NCBI GenBank assembly: GCA_002633005.1 | Contig: NMRA01000317.1 | Span: forward strand, 1-64,000 | DNA from: Phoronis australis | Lineage: Eukaryota; Phoronida; Phoronidae | Direction of reading: 5' to 3' | Length of the DNA: 64,000 bases | Shown: positions 47,023 through 60,535 of the stretch, piece by piece | Position numbering within the stretch: position 1 is the stretch's first letter | How the letters are laid out: each line of letters begins with the position of its first letter | The notes under the pieces: model-generated | Databases searched by the model: none | Told to the model about the DNA's origin: nothing | The model's input: the letters and a program-made list of their open reading frames with translations, nothing else | Position numbers and translations under genes: made by a program

Positions 47023-48590
47023 ACAGTCTTTTGTCTGGTATGACAACATGTAGGCCAATTACCAACCAGGCTTATTACTGATCACATGAGAACAGTCAAA
47101 CCCAGTTCATTGGTATGTTCGGATAGAATAGATGGTCTTAACTTCGGTTGTAGTTGAGCAATTTTGGTGATTCAAAAACTAAACATGATCAGCATTTGAC
47201 GAGGAATTCAGAAATGTTACTGGTTTATGTTCAAGCATTTTATAATTTAACTTTTTGAACAGCACAGCCCAGTTAAGCTAGATACGATCTTATCAGAGAT
47301 TAGAGCAATTATCGAACAAAACATGTGGAGAATTTCTCGCTTACACTGGTCACCGCTGGGATTCCCCCAAGCTCCAGACAACTTTTATGATGCCTATTCA
47401 GCTCACCCTTTGTATTGATGTAGATCTGAGCTAATGAAGTGGAAAGGTAATAGCTAGCACTACTTTCTTAACAATGGTAGTCATCATTACACCCAAACTG
47501 TTTTTCTCTGGCATTTGCACAGAGTTAAAGGCTGCAATATGGAGAGCAGTTTTAACTTGGTACATTTTAAATCTAACAAAAACATTAAAAAGTTAATTTG
47601 CATTTATCTTGACAAAGGGACATTTTCCAAAGGAACATTGGTTATAAATACGTTTCATACCTGTTTGCAATACTTTAATTTAATACTATTGTCTACTTGT
47701 TTTTTTACGGGTTAGGGTTGCTATCTTTTTATTTTGTGTTGAAACGAAGTATCAAAACAAGTTAGAAGTCAGTTAATTGTGAACCCTGAATTTTCCAGAT
47801 TACAGCTACACCAATCATGTCACAGCAAAAAAAAACTACACGTGCCATAGTTCAAGTTAAAAAATAGTCCAAGTTCACCTTTTAATAGAACTCGAATCAT
47901 AAAATGTACAAAAGTGCAAATATGATGATAACAAAACTGAAGATTTGGAACCTCTGGACAATTTTGGTTGCATTAACTACATGACTATTCTAGCTTTTTC
48001 TCAGTCATCAAAAATGAAATCACAGCTCTTGCCCACCAACCAACCTCGTCCACTGCTTGCACTCTCTCGTTGAATACACAGCTACCCATCTTAGTTGTCT
48101 TCACAGGTGTTCCATTACAATTACAAGCTAACTATCAAAATTGGCGCATTTCCTTGAATAGCAGTTTTCCAGTTAGTGTACTATTCCTGGACTAAAGTAT
48201 AGTTTGGCATGCACTGAGCTATGCGCGATGTTTTATAAGTTATTGACATCTAATTTAGTCACTGTGTGTTGTTTATAGATATTTCAATGTAGCCTAGTTG
48301 ATTATTAAAAGAATAATCCACATGATATTGTTAACTCTGATTAGCGCTAGTAAATCACAGTCATTTAATTTCAATCGTACCCAATGTTTGTAGTTTTTAG
48401 GTTAATAGCTATTGATTTTTAAAAATCGAAAACCAAACTTGGTTGTTTTTTCCATCTGAATACAGCTGTGGTATTTGTTTTTAACGAAAAATGTTGGTTA
48501 AAATGCATTTTGAAAATTCGCCAGTATATACATGCAGGCAGAGATGTTTACTAATAGTTTATGGTCGGATAATTACACTTAATAATTGGG
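47023..48590. other. Intergenic, nothing recognised
   Basis: AT-rich; I see no exon with good borders, no RNA gene and no clear repeat. Confidence 0.5.
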
Positions 48591-48594
48591 TCTT

Positions 48595-48737
48595 GCTTGC
48601 ACCGGACAATGCGGTTATCGCAACTGAGTTCAACACCGGCGCCGCGCTTTCTTTGATCCCGGTAAAAGCCGCTCAGAAGGACGAGCGGTGAAAAGTCACG
48701 CATATCTTTAGAAATGCGTGACTTTGATCGTGCAAGC
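48595..48737. other. GC-rich island with nested hairpins; possible structured RNA or retroelement relic
   Basis: An outer stem GCTTGCAC/GTGCAAGC (48595-48602, 48730-48737) encloses TGCG/CGCA, CCGCTC/GAGCGG (48669-48674, 48683-48688) and a perfect 12-bp AAAGTCACGCAT/ATGCGTGACTTT (48692-48703, 48714-48725). Base composition differs sharply from the AT-rich surroundings. In one + frame the text NTGAALSLIP vaguely recalls a retroelement aspartic protease site with Asp changed to Asn. A conserved SINE domain is another option. Confidence 0.45.
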
Positions 48738-48739
48738 GT

Positions 48740-50540
48740 ATTATTTACGGCATGAGAGAGCGGACTCTCCAACCATCAATGTCAAAATGGACTTAATCAG
48801 TCATGTAAGATATTGGCTACAAGGGACATCTCCCCACCTTTTTTAATTATGCTATACAATCGGACGAGTTGGACTTAACGATAGAAGGCCGTAATGTACA
48901 TCGGTGCAAAGCTGATACAGCTTTGCATCAAGGCTGGAGCAATCTAGGATTAGACAATCACCTAAGTAACCCATAACATAATTGAGCACAAAATTATTGA
49001 CATTTGTCTTGGGTTGGTAATAAGGTAGAGTGGGGGAAAAACGTCAAAGTAATTGCAAGTTCGATTTCTGAGCTCTGAGCAAAAAGGGCCATACCACGGC
49101 ATCAAGATTCAAGATTGCGAAATGCTTTACTAAACGTCGTTCGGAGAACAGATTAACATTATCATCAAAACCACTCAACCGTTTCTAAAAACTCAATAAG
49201 TAGTAAATTCTACTCAACGGGAGTTTTCATTTAAACTCATGTGGTTCTGTAACCATAGACTATAGTTGTCTATAATCTATGCTGTAACTTAAATTTTGGC
49301 TTGCTCGCCCTATTTCGAGTACAAAGATTAAGATTTAGACCCAGGCCAGGACCCTGGAACAGGGACACTTACTGTGCCAGAACACAGTATCAGTATCTTT
49401 TTATCGCCCAAATCACCGTTAGTTAGTTCTTCTACTGTAAACTGTTCAATGGGATTCAAATAACCTTTTACCTACTTTTACTACTTGTGAAACTGAAATG
49501 TTGTGCCCGTGTATCACGCTTGACCTAGTTTCCCTGGAAGCCAAGCGCATAATAGAAAACATTTTCTGATTGGAGGACTACTTGTAACAAGGTCAATACC
49601 ATATCTTTAGAAAAACCAAAAAGTTCGGCGAGTTTATCCCTTGACAGACTTTAGAAATTAATATGTATAGCATGAAAGTTGCGTGTTCTATTAAAAGGAC
49701 TAATTTCCGCGTGAGTATGCTTAGAATTAGATGAGCGTAAAAATGGGTGGTAAGAATTTGACCAATCAACAACATTTTGACTGTAGTTTGTGTCCGGTTT
49801 TTATTTGTATCACGTGACGAACGGGTTAAGGAAGTTGGAGAACTTGCTTGTTGATGAGAACCCGTAAAGTCCGGAGAGCAATTTAAGTGTCAACTAGAGC
49901 AAGGAACCTTTACTGTTATGAGTAAGTCGATGGTCTCTGTTCAAATCCAGTGATCCTTGCCTTTGAAAATCATATTTCTTGCATTTTTATTTTTTGATAC
50001 GGTTAAAAGTGTTTGGGGTATATTCTAACGCACACTACAGACTACACAGGGAAACCGTTCACAAAGTTGTTTCACTTTCATGACCAGGTGGACAGTTTTA
50101 GCTTTATTGTGTAGGCCTAGATCTTAGCCTTAGGGTCAGCACAAACGGATAGCAACGTGTTGAGGTGTCTGCATCAAGTGAACCGTATTGTTGTGAATTG
50201 CTGGTTACGGGTGTGATGTTTAAGTAAAGCCTCTAAATTGCTGCTGAACCAATGGGTATTGCCTCCTTAGTATTGGCCGATTGGTTTGGTGACTTGACTC
50301 GTACATCAAAGATTGTGGGTTTAAGTACTGTCAGTGAACATAGAACAGTGGCACTTAACCAAGGAGATCCATGAATTTGAGAAGAACAATTAGAGGCAAA
50401 CGGGAGCCTAATTGCGCCAATGTGGGCAAGAATTGAAGAGACTGACCAGATAAAATCTGACACGAAATTAGAGTCATTAAAAATAACACTCTTCCTTGAG
50501 TAAACTTAGGACCAATATCAAATTTCTCCCAGAGTAAACT
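48740..50540. other. Intergenic, nothing recognised
   Basis: No feature I can support. A tRNA-like string near 49900-49960 was judged too degenerate. Confidence 0.5.
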
Positions 50541-50553
50541 AAATTATTTACCA

Positions 50554-51164
50554 GTGTTGGAAAAACTGGCTGAACACACAGTGGTACCAATACCACAGCT
50601 GTATTTTGACGATAGTGTCCATACAGCTAGCTGGCTGACTAATGGGGCCATGTTAACCCTCTCCCCCTCAAAAAAGCAGGGCCAACTTGTCAGACACTCT
50701 GGCATGGGAAATGTCGCTAAGGCCAAATGTGTTGTAGGAAAATTTCTGGACATCACCAGTGATGTTGGAAACTGACACCTCCCCCGCTCCACATGATAAA
50801 GAGGATAGCTTTTCTTGTAACCAACAAAATAGCAACGTCAATGAATTTTTTGATGAATGAATGAACGCATTAGAAAGAAATTTTTTGATGAATGAATGAA
50901 CGCATTAGGAAGAAATCTTGATTGCCAAAGTATTTGTTTGAGTTGGAAGAATTTAAAACATCATCGGCTTCCGAAGATGTCTGTGTCAGTGCTCGAAATG
51001 TACTTACAGCAACGTCTTCGTTGGTTTACCAAAAAAAAAGCTTCCAGTGTACAGGGAGCCTACGGCACGGCCACCATCTGCACCAGTTTGACAGGTCTAG
51101 ATCAGACATTATCCACTTTATAGATTTTCAGTTGGCAAGGGTATCTGGTGTTGAAAATGATTAG
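50554..51164 (+). other. Two adjacent open frames of unknown nature
   Basis: Open frames at 50554-50775 (73 codons) and 50922-51164 (80 codons) are slightly less AT-rich than their flanks and could be relics of one broken ORF or of a mobile element. No recognised motif. Between them lies a direct duplication at 50843-50917. Confidence 0.25.
50843..50917 (+). repeat. Direct duplication of ~38 bp
   Basis: Two adjacent copies of ttttttgatgaatgaatgaa plus cgcattag and following bases. Confidence 0.9.
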
Positions 51165-51169
51165 AAAGA

Positions 51170-52656
51170 TGAGTAGAATTCGTTGCGTCTGTGTGACATC
51201 TGTACCTGTATGAACATGCGGTTTTGTACAGGATGATTAGTAAACTTAGCTTGTTCAGTCACGTTGTTCAAAGTGGCCATGTATAAATACTAATACATGT
51301 ATAAATACTTAGTCAAAATCTAAACTTTTCCGGTATTTGGCTAAATACACAGATACATGTACGTTTTTCGTTTTAATTCAAACTAACACTGGCTTTAGTT
51401 TCCGAACTGTCAGAACGATCGAGTGTTTTTTTAAGCCGCTGATGGAAATCCTAACATTCTTTCTAAAACAAGTTGTATTTAGTGCTAGGCATGACTGCAT
51501 GCCATGTGCAGGATATCCTAGCAATATTCCATTAATGATAAAAATGTTTTTTGTTTCTCCATCAACCCGAAAAACAGAAACTGACATGAACACCTACCTT
51601 CATTAAAACTATGTCATTCTTTAGATTTAGGACTCTTATCATTGTGAAATTGGTCTCAAATTGTTCTTTATTCAAATTAAAGGTGATTTCAGGAATTAAA
51701 AAGAACTGACAGTTTGAGATGAAGAAAAAAACAAGTTTTCAAGTTATTACAATTACTTGAAAACTTTTTTTAAAAAGCCTTAATTTTATTACAATTGCAA
51801 AATGGTTGATGATATGGATCATGTCGGCATTGACTCACTAGCAAAGTCAAGATCGTAGTGATCAAACTTAACTTCATGAATAAATATTTTTGAATTTCTG
51901 TGTCCAAACAACCCCACAATATTCAGACAGATGGCATAAGGATGTTTTCCTCATTTACCTGCCATTTTAATAGAAATGAGCTTTTTCATTGGTATGGTCA
52001 CTTTGGAGCAGAATATCAAATTGGGTTTGTCTACTCTACTCTATAATTGTTAAAATTGCCATCTTTCTATATGTCAGAGGCTTACCACATTGTTACAAAA
52101 AACAATTTTACCAAATACTGTTTGGTAATAGCTATGCCATGCAAACCATGCTAAAAGCAAAGTAAATTTTCCTGAAAAGTTGTTTTTGTTGAGAAATTTG
52201 ATGTGAACGCTGTTGATTAGCATTGAAGAGATATCTACTTCAGCAGCTGCACTACATTCATTGAGGTCATCATTATTTAGCACTTTTGAATACACCACCA
52301 CCCTTTTGAAGTTTGCCTTTTGATTGAATTTTCAATAAACTGACCATAGACTATGATAAATATTAATTCCATCACATTTCATGAATTGTTTTCATATTAC
52401 TACCATAATTATTTCCTAGTAAACTGCAGTGGAGACCAACGTTTGCTCTCAGATAACTGATAAATAGTTCAAATACATACGTGATGTCTTCTCTCTCGTG
52501 TGACAACATGCTCTGAGTCAATACAGCAAAGTGCCTAAAGTTTACCGCTTTCTCAACAGCGAATCATTGAGGCTTGTCAAATGGTTTCCATGTAAACAAG
52601 TTCTTGGTAAAGCAGTACCTTTTCCAATTGCCAACTTTCAAAATAGATGTCAGGCT
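51170..52656. other. Intergenic, nothing recognised
   Basis: AT-rich, no exon-like or repeat structure noticed. Confidence 0.5.
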
Positions 52657-52990
52657 ACCTGAACAACATGGCTCAGGCACTTATGAAAACAGCTCGCAGG
52701 TATGTAAACTCAGTTCACTGACTCGCACAAACACGACCCAGCACTCATAAAACACGACTTTCACACTCCAAAACCACGGCTCACAAGAATCACATATCTA
52801 ACGCATACATGACTTGAAGAGTCGGTGACCTTTGTTTACAGGTGCTGGAGCCATGTTTGTGGTCCAGGAGCTGTGCTTTTTGGGTGCATAAGCTGTGTTT
52901 TCTGAGTGCAGGGCTGTGTTTGTGAGTCAGCAAACTGAGTTTACAGGTCTGTTTGAGCTGTGTTCATGTGTACGAGCCATGTTTTTCAGG
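52657..52990. repeat. Long foldback built of 21-22 bp units
   Basis: The left arm (from cctgaacaacatggctc) is complementary, with mismatches, to the right arm (ending gagccatgtttttcagg) over about 130 bp, with a spacer near 52790-52835. The right arm itself is made of about seven degenerate units around GAGCTGTGTTTTT-GGTGCA. The arms could pair into a long imperfect hairpin RNA. Confidence 0.8.
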
Positions 52991-55900
52991 AAGTCTTGGC
53001 ATAAGTAACTGGATTCTTTTTTAACTCACATCGCTGTATGTTACGGTAATAAGTGAAATTTTATTCTACCAGTGGAAAGTAAGGTAGTCTTAGTAAGTGC
53101 TCTTCCTGCATGTATGAATTTCCATCTGTTGGTATTACCCAGGGTATCCGTTTTTCCCAATTTGAATTATTTTAGCTGATTGGAACAAAAAATCAATTAT
53201 GTCAAATTATCATTTCATCATTGAACTTCCTTTTTAATATCATAATGTGAGGATTACCATGCCACATCGAGTCGATCTGTAACATTGTAACTTTTGAGTT
53301 CGTATCATGGTATTTAAATATATCTGCCTTGTTCGATATTCATAAATATTGTTAAGCATGTTGTTTTTTATGTGTAGCATATTATAGTGGCGGTGATTGG
53401 TTTAACTGAATAAGACTTACATTTAAGGAATTTGAAAATAACCAATAGTGAATCCATAGAAGTACCTAGCAATTATTGTTTAGGACAGCAGATATAACAG
53501 GAAGTAATGCCAATTGCTTCATTCCCACCACTCATTATAGGTTGGGCTACTCAAAGCCCATACCGGATAATAAAATGATTATCTTCTTAACCAGGACCAT
53601 AAGCCCTTTGTTAAACTGTATTTAGTTACACTGTCCAACAACAGTTGTATGACTATGAGCAGGGTTCTCAAAGAACTGCTTTCACTGACCTTACATGTCA
53701 ATTTCAAAAGGCCAATTTCATGTGAATGTCAACCATGATTTAAAACCACCCACAAAATTTTATACCGCTATGCCCTCTAGTTACCCGCTCCAAGTCCAAA
53801 GTGTCTTTGTAACTAGTTGCCATCCTAAGTATTCATCCTAATGTTAAAGTTTTTTTATTTGTATGGCAGGACAACCATTGTCTTCCAACTTACGCGAACG
53901 CATTTTCCCTCAACTTGGGTGTCATGCCTGATTATTGTGAAGACTTTAACCAGCAGGCAAAATACTTAGCTACAACCAGAAGTCAACAACTAAAATTTTT
54001 AGTTTTTGAAGTATTAATGTACTTGACTTAGAAGGATGTCAAGCTCTTGCAGATTTCACCCAAAACTGGCTCTTTTGCCTGCTTTCATTCAGAATCAGAA
54101 AACTCTCCTGAGAGATACCATTAGTCACTCACATGTCTGTCGGCCTCTTCCGTTAATTTACATTCAATGTGTTATCTTGATCTCCTTCTTGGTTTTTAGG
54201 AAATTGAATTTGGGTGACGTGGTGTTAGATTTCAAAGTGTTGTTTTCAAAGTGTTTCGATGGTGTTCTCAGGCTCTTTAACCTATTGAGAATTTATGATT
54301 GCTTGCTACTAAACTCAAAATATCGTGAAGGATTACGCTTTCATGACGTGATCGTGCTAACATGACAGTTCCATTAGTGAATGTAAGATATCAAGTCTGT
54401 GTTATTACAATCTGTCTGTTGTTGTCAGAGTTATTGTTTTGAGAGTATTTTGTGAGATTCCTTGGATAATAATGGTCTGAGCTCCAGGAATCTCCAGGAA
54501 TGCAATTGGTGTGATAACAACTTAGGCATTTGACTGGAGGTTTGAGGTCAGGCTAGTTTAACATTGAGGAATTGCACATGATTACTAGAACTTGGGGTAT
54601 GTGGTATTACATAGAGGGGAAGGTAACAGTCGAATAGTTGGCACGTATTCTGTTCTGTCACTGAGTTTTCTTTAATGTCTCAGAATATTAGATGTCCCAT
54701 GCACACATGGTTTTTTGTTTGTCAGTAGTATTAAGCTGAAAATATTGATTTCATTGAAGTGTTATGTTATTCAGTAACGGTTAAATTTTTAAAATATTTT
54801 AACTGAGTTCAGCCTCATGTTAAAAACCTGTGGTAGTCAGTAGACTACATTTGATCTATCTGTTTTGGTATTCTAGCGTGTTGTATTTTTCTAACCAATT
54901 CCAGCCTACGCCATACTTGTTCTTTGTTTTTGTATTCTGCATCTAGAGTTATTAGGTATTCGCCCAGTATGTGCTTATGCCAATATGTAGTTATGATTTG
55001 TGTACTTTAGTACATTGCAACAAGAATAGTATCCCTAATACGACTGTTGTGAAGACATTATAGCACAAAAGGTGTCATCAATTGAGAGAAATTACTACAA
55101 TAGGAATAATGTGCAAGTTAAGGCCTGTACGTAGTACGGTGTGTGATTTTTACCGTCAGTTCATAAAAAAGTGGCAGCCTTTCTGTTGGTGCACCATGAG
55201 AGACTCATAAGTTGCTCTGAAAAGTGCGAAATGAATTCTGTTTATTTATAATGCATTTGATTACATGTCCATAGAGCACTATTTGGAAATAAGTTTGAAC
55301 TTCTACAATTCTCCGCTTATTTAGCAGACTCATCTTATTTCCCAAACCTAAAATTATTTGGAAAAATAACATTTTTCCCTCACTTATTTCACATGAGGTG
55401 ACTTAATGTGAATCTCGTGCTTCACTTAGTTCAAACAGTCAGTGTTGCACTTCAGAAGATATCAATGCAAAAGCCCAGTCATTAATTCTAGTAATACACA
55501 CCTGATTATCTGAGTTAATAAGGTTCAAACAATGTATATTCACCACTTAATTAAAAAAGTTCATCCATTAAAATATAGGATATCTGTTGCTGATGTAAAT
55601 ATGATGTCAAATGGTGACCTGGATATGTGTGGTGTCACTCAGAGTCATGTACTCAAAAGAATGCTTTACCAATGATGGGGTAAAGTGCTCTTCTATTAGA
55701 AAAGGATGAAGTGATTTAGTTACTGTAAATTGGCTTAAGTTGGAAACCTGTAGGAAGCATTTCATTAAATTCATACATGGCTGTTGGTTCTGCGTGGTTA
55801 ATTGGTTAATTTTGTACGCCCATCACCCATGAAGTTTTTACATTATACTCAGTTTCTTTGGCACACCCTGATCATTAGGAAAACATACTTCATTTGCTTT

Positions 55901-58900
55901 ATACAAAGTAAGTGGCGAATTCCTGTAGATTGGTTTGTAGTAAAATTTCTTTCATGAAGACTTTAATTGAAAAGAACCGGAAAGCGTTTCTTTAAATTTT
56001 CCAGTACAGCATGTAACTGTAGGAGCTCAGCCAAATGTCATTTCAAAACTTGGTGTTTAGTCCATTGATGATTGGACAAAATCGGTTACAATAATTACAA
56101 GAGGAAGTAAGCTTTTTTCATTTTGTGTAGAAAATGCATATTCACCTTTTTTATTTTGTTCCTTCAATCAGAAACAGTTGATTATGAACTTCAAATTTTC
56201 AGTTTCTAATTTTTCTCTTCCTCACATTGTCAGAGATGAAGCTATGAAAACATGTTTCTATTTTATTGTCTCGGAGAAAATAAACAAATAGGATGGAGGC
56301 GATCGACGGATCTCCAAAGTTATTCATGTATGCCTTGGCAGAGGGGAAATGAGGCTAAGCTTGTTGGTTACTATAATGTAGTTGTCTTAAAAGATTCTGA
56401 GCTCTAAATTTGATGAATATTGTCTTCCTCTGGTTCTCAGCTCTAAATTTGATGAATGCTGTCTTCCTCTCAACAACAGGGTTACCAGAGTCCACAGTGA
56501 CCTTATCTTTCTTCGTGTTGTGCCAGAATTGAAAAAAGAATTGAGAAAATGATAATACGACATGATGAGGACCCTAGCAGCCTTAGAGGACCTATTTTAC
56601 TTTGAAGATTCATTCAGCCTCCCCTAGTGTTTTGAAGTGTCCAACAGACTGTTTATTCTGCATTAAAATTTGGGTTTTCAAAAGATTTTGAATGGAACTT
56701 ACATTTTTGCTTTTACCATAAAACTAGTTATAGCAGCCGAACATTTATTCACCATCTCTTCTCTTGCTCCATAGACCCGGCCCCAAACCTGAGACCACCG
56801 TTTTTTCAGAGACCTGGCATTTATATCGTACCACAAAACTATAATGAGGAGACCGGACATTTATTAAGTTTATGGAGCCTTTAGTATCCCATGGCTTCAG
56901 TTGGAAAACTGGCTTGATTAGCAGTTTTAAGGTTGGAATGTCCGACTTTTCCATAATATCTGTGAAAGTTTGCTTCAAACAACTTTTGAACAGCTAACTC
57001 AACATTGATTACTTTATGTTTATATACATCCAAATATGTAAATAATATTATCTGGACCTGAAACCCAGACTTTATAACGACGGATATATGCGAAATATTC
57101 AAATTTTATGCTCAACTGGTCATCCTGGGAGTAATTGAAGCCTTTTTGATGAATTTTTAAAAGGATACCAAACCAGGTTTTGGCCAAAGGGAACAGAATA
57201 ACACAGCAACTGTGGGAAAAGACCACTCGCCAAGGACCGTAATGTTCAATTTGTAAGATGGGGGGTATGAGTTTTCGATTGATTCCTGCTTTTGTCTTTC
57301 ACGATTGACGCCATGATGCATTAATAGGTAACAGAATGAGGATTGATTGAATCATCAAAACAGAATTTAGCATTCTTTGAAACAATAAAATCAAAAGTTA
57401 TTTTGGAAGCAAATGATAAAGCACCTGTACTCACAAAGTTGAGACAGTCATTACGTTGCGGTGCTTAGCCTCGTTTTCTCTCTCCACATGACTATTTGAC
57501 ATCTTTTTAAGAATGGTGTCTAGTGTGACGTGAATAAAAACTTCATCTGGTTTTGCAGCAAAACTTATAACGTTTTTATGCTTTATCATTTCATGGAAGC
57601 AAAGTACAGTTAGTTTTCAATAGAGTTAATATACTTGGCTCTTTCTTAGTTATGGCGAAAACCCTGAAGTGGAACTGTGGGTAAGAAAGTTTACAATTTC
57701 TTAAAAAATGGAATGAATACCATTGAGGAAAATGTGTTGCTCTGATAGAAGGCTGATAATGTGTAATAAAAGGAAATAAAAAGTCGTGGACGTTTTTATT
57801 TCTTATAATGCCCTGTGCAAGTAATGAAAGGAAATCCTTGAACCAAATTAAGAACAATTGAGTTTCACAAATTATTTCCTGAAGAATTGGGAAATACGAA
57901 AACTGACTATAATATTAAATTGATGTTTTTAAAGACGAATCGATTGGCCGTATGCATACGCATGCTAGGATTTCCTAGCTGTCAGTCAGGCAGCTGAGTG
58001 AGACTTTACTGGTAGGATATGTGCACCACTGATGCATAACACATTTAGATGTTATCAAACTGTATACTGGGATCTTAGTGTTATCATTTCTACACAGTAG
58101 CCATGTTATGATCAATGAGTCATGAATGCAAGGTCATAGTGAAGTACTGTGTGGGGAGAAATCACTGTGACCAATTGTCATTTGATGAGTTCAGAAGTTT
58201 ATTTTGATGAAAGTTTGCACAAGAGAAAAAGAATGTGTACTGCTGAGGCTATTATTTTGTCTACTTCAATAGACAGGAATTTTATTTGTGGCATTGAGTT
58301 GGTGTCTTGATTTTTATGTATAGTAGAGGATTAGAACTGGTTTTCTATGTTCTGAAAATTCGGTTGTAAACCGTAAAGGTGCAAGTGATCAAATGTTCAC
58401 TACGCTACTGCAGATCATGTGATTTTCAACATTCTCATTTTCTTTCGCTAAACGGTAATTTTTTTATTAACTGAAATATAATAAGCATTCAAATGGCGTG
58501 GCTTATTCTGAATACTTAGTTTGCCAGTCACTTAAAGACTATGTATGGTTGTACCTGCTGAACGATGTCACTATTAACAACCCTTCCGCTATAACCATGA
58601 CATTTCCTTTAGTGACTGTAGTCAGTAATTAATGGTACTCTGAATGAGACATTAAGGCAGAGCAGGTTAATGCCATTACTGGTAATTTGAAGAATTGGAG
58701 TTTTTGTTCAAAGAATAGCAATCAAGTTGCCATGGTTACTAGATAAAGTTGAGTGATTCAAGATGTTGAAGAGTTGTTGATTGAATGGCGATAGGAAGAG
58801 GGAGAATTTTATTGTTGTTTTTGTTATAGCTATCGGACTCTGACTGTTGTAAAAATAGCGGTGAGGGAAGGGGGTGTCTTATATTAGATAGCTTTTTTGT

Positions 58901-59277
58901 AAGTATTTTTTGTAAAATCTTTTCTTTGTAGGCTCCGATTAACATGGTTTATTGCTAATTAATGTCTGAAATTTATAAGTTGACGAATGAGTTTTTCCTC
59001 TCAAGCACGCTTTCTTTCCAACCTTGCAGATCCCATGAATTGAAGCATGACCTCTGACAATGATATGAAAATGTTGTTTTTCTTGATAGAAGATTTTAAC
59101 AAAAATTGTCTGAATTGTGTGTTGGCAGATGACGAATTTATGAACTTTTGCAGATTAAATGTGCCAGAAGAAATTCCATTTCACTCTTTGTGAGACAGTG
59201 TATAAATTTGATAAATCTTTATCAACCACCTTCCTTATCTAATGACCTCTTTTGACTGACCTATTTCCTTTTCAGGT
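52991..59277. other. Long AT-rich intergenic stretch
   Basis: Contains repeat copy D (53530-53812) and a short duplication near 56396-56474 (ctctaaatttgatgaat twice). Open frames up to 109 codons show no recognisable domains. I see no supported gene. Confidence 0.5.
53530..53812 (-). repeat. Dispersed ~250-bp repeat family, copy D
   Basis: Reverse orientation of the family seen at 149, 547 and 43783; the reverse complement contains catgtaaggtcagtgaa and cttatggtcctgg. Confidence 0.8.
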
Positions 59278-59278
59278 A

Positions 59279-59327
59279 AACCGGCTAGGACGGAAATTGG
59301 TGCAACCCTAGTGCTCTGGTAAAGTTT
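59279..59327 (+). other. Possible orphan exon
   Basis: A pyrimidine-rich acceptor (tttccttttcag) is followed by ~50 bp and donor candidates tg|gtaaag and tg|gtaagt about 10 bp apart. One frame is open but too short to identify. It could be a 5' UTR exon of a gene to the right. Confidence 0.25.
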
Positions 59328-60535
59328 GTCTGGTAAGTTGCCTTTACTCATAACTGCAGGTATGTGAATTTTAGTGATGGTGTGATGCCCTTGGTTTATT
59401 GTCCATTTTCAAGGGTTGTAGCAGATAAAAGCAGATGGTGTCATGTCTCTATTATCAAATATATCAGTCACGTAGGGGTGCGAAGTTTGGGGGCAGCTGT
59501 GGGGACTCAAATTTAGTGACAGTGTTGAAGGGGCTGGAGGGTTTTTATCAAATCTGTTCTCACTCACTCCTGGTGTCATTAGTGGTTTCTTAATGTTCTT
59601 TTTTTGGGTTTATGCGGGGATGATTTTAGGATTGCTCCCCACATGAAGAAAGTCTTTGATTGCTGAACTCTTTCCAGCGGGCGCACTAAAACTGTTGTCA
59701 AAATTATGCCATATTTTTCCCTTGAATAACACGCATTGCATTCAGAATCTAATACAACTACAATGCCGAGCAGTTGATCAAAACAACAGTTTTATCGATA
59801 TGGGGTCTAGTATATTGTGAAAATGCAGGTCCCACCTGTGGATTTATGTGTTTAGTTAAATTGACAATCATTAATCACATAACGTACTAAGGTAGCAGAC
59901 GATATCGTGGATATTTAAATCCCACCCCCAAAAATCGAATCGAAATATGACAGACATTCGACTAATGTGACCCACAAGGCCTAAAAATTGACCCTTAGAT
60001 TTGTGGCCATGTGGGCCAATTGACTCATAGCCACATTTTTCTAAAATGATCCCTGCTTATGGTATGAGCAAAGTTCAAATGTTGCCTAGAAAGTTGTTTT
60101 AGCCTGAGGTATTAGAAGACAGGCATGTATATGACATTTCTGTTAAGGTGATTTATTTGATGGTTATAAGTACCTTCATTATCAAGTATCGAGTTTCTTG
60201 TATTTTCCGATGACTTGCAAATTCCAATCATTTGTTGTATACACTAAGAAGTGTGTCATGGATTTTCTTTCATCCCGAGAGCTCAGCTGTCAATAATCAA
60301 GACATCTTAATGCTTTACTTTAGAGTTCTTGAGCTTAACATCCATAAAAGAAAATCGAAGACACTCTTTTATAGCTAACAGAAACAGAATTTACAAGTTT
60401 CCTGCGAAAATATAATTCTTGTGGAAATCTACAAAAAGTACAGCAGCATCATAATTATTTTGGGGCGCACGATAAGTTTATGTTGCAAACACTTAAGTCG
60501 TGACTGTAGAAAGCTTTTTGGAATCATATATTGAT

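Noticed and set aside
49898-49960. tRNA-like string with GCAAGGA/TCCTTGC ends and GTTCAAATCC
   Set aside because: Only about 62 nt, no D arm and the T stem does not pair.
54036-54365. A 109-codon open frame on the + strand
   Set aside because: No domain, no splice context, AT-rich composition like the surroundings; chance is sufficient.
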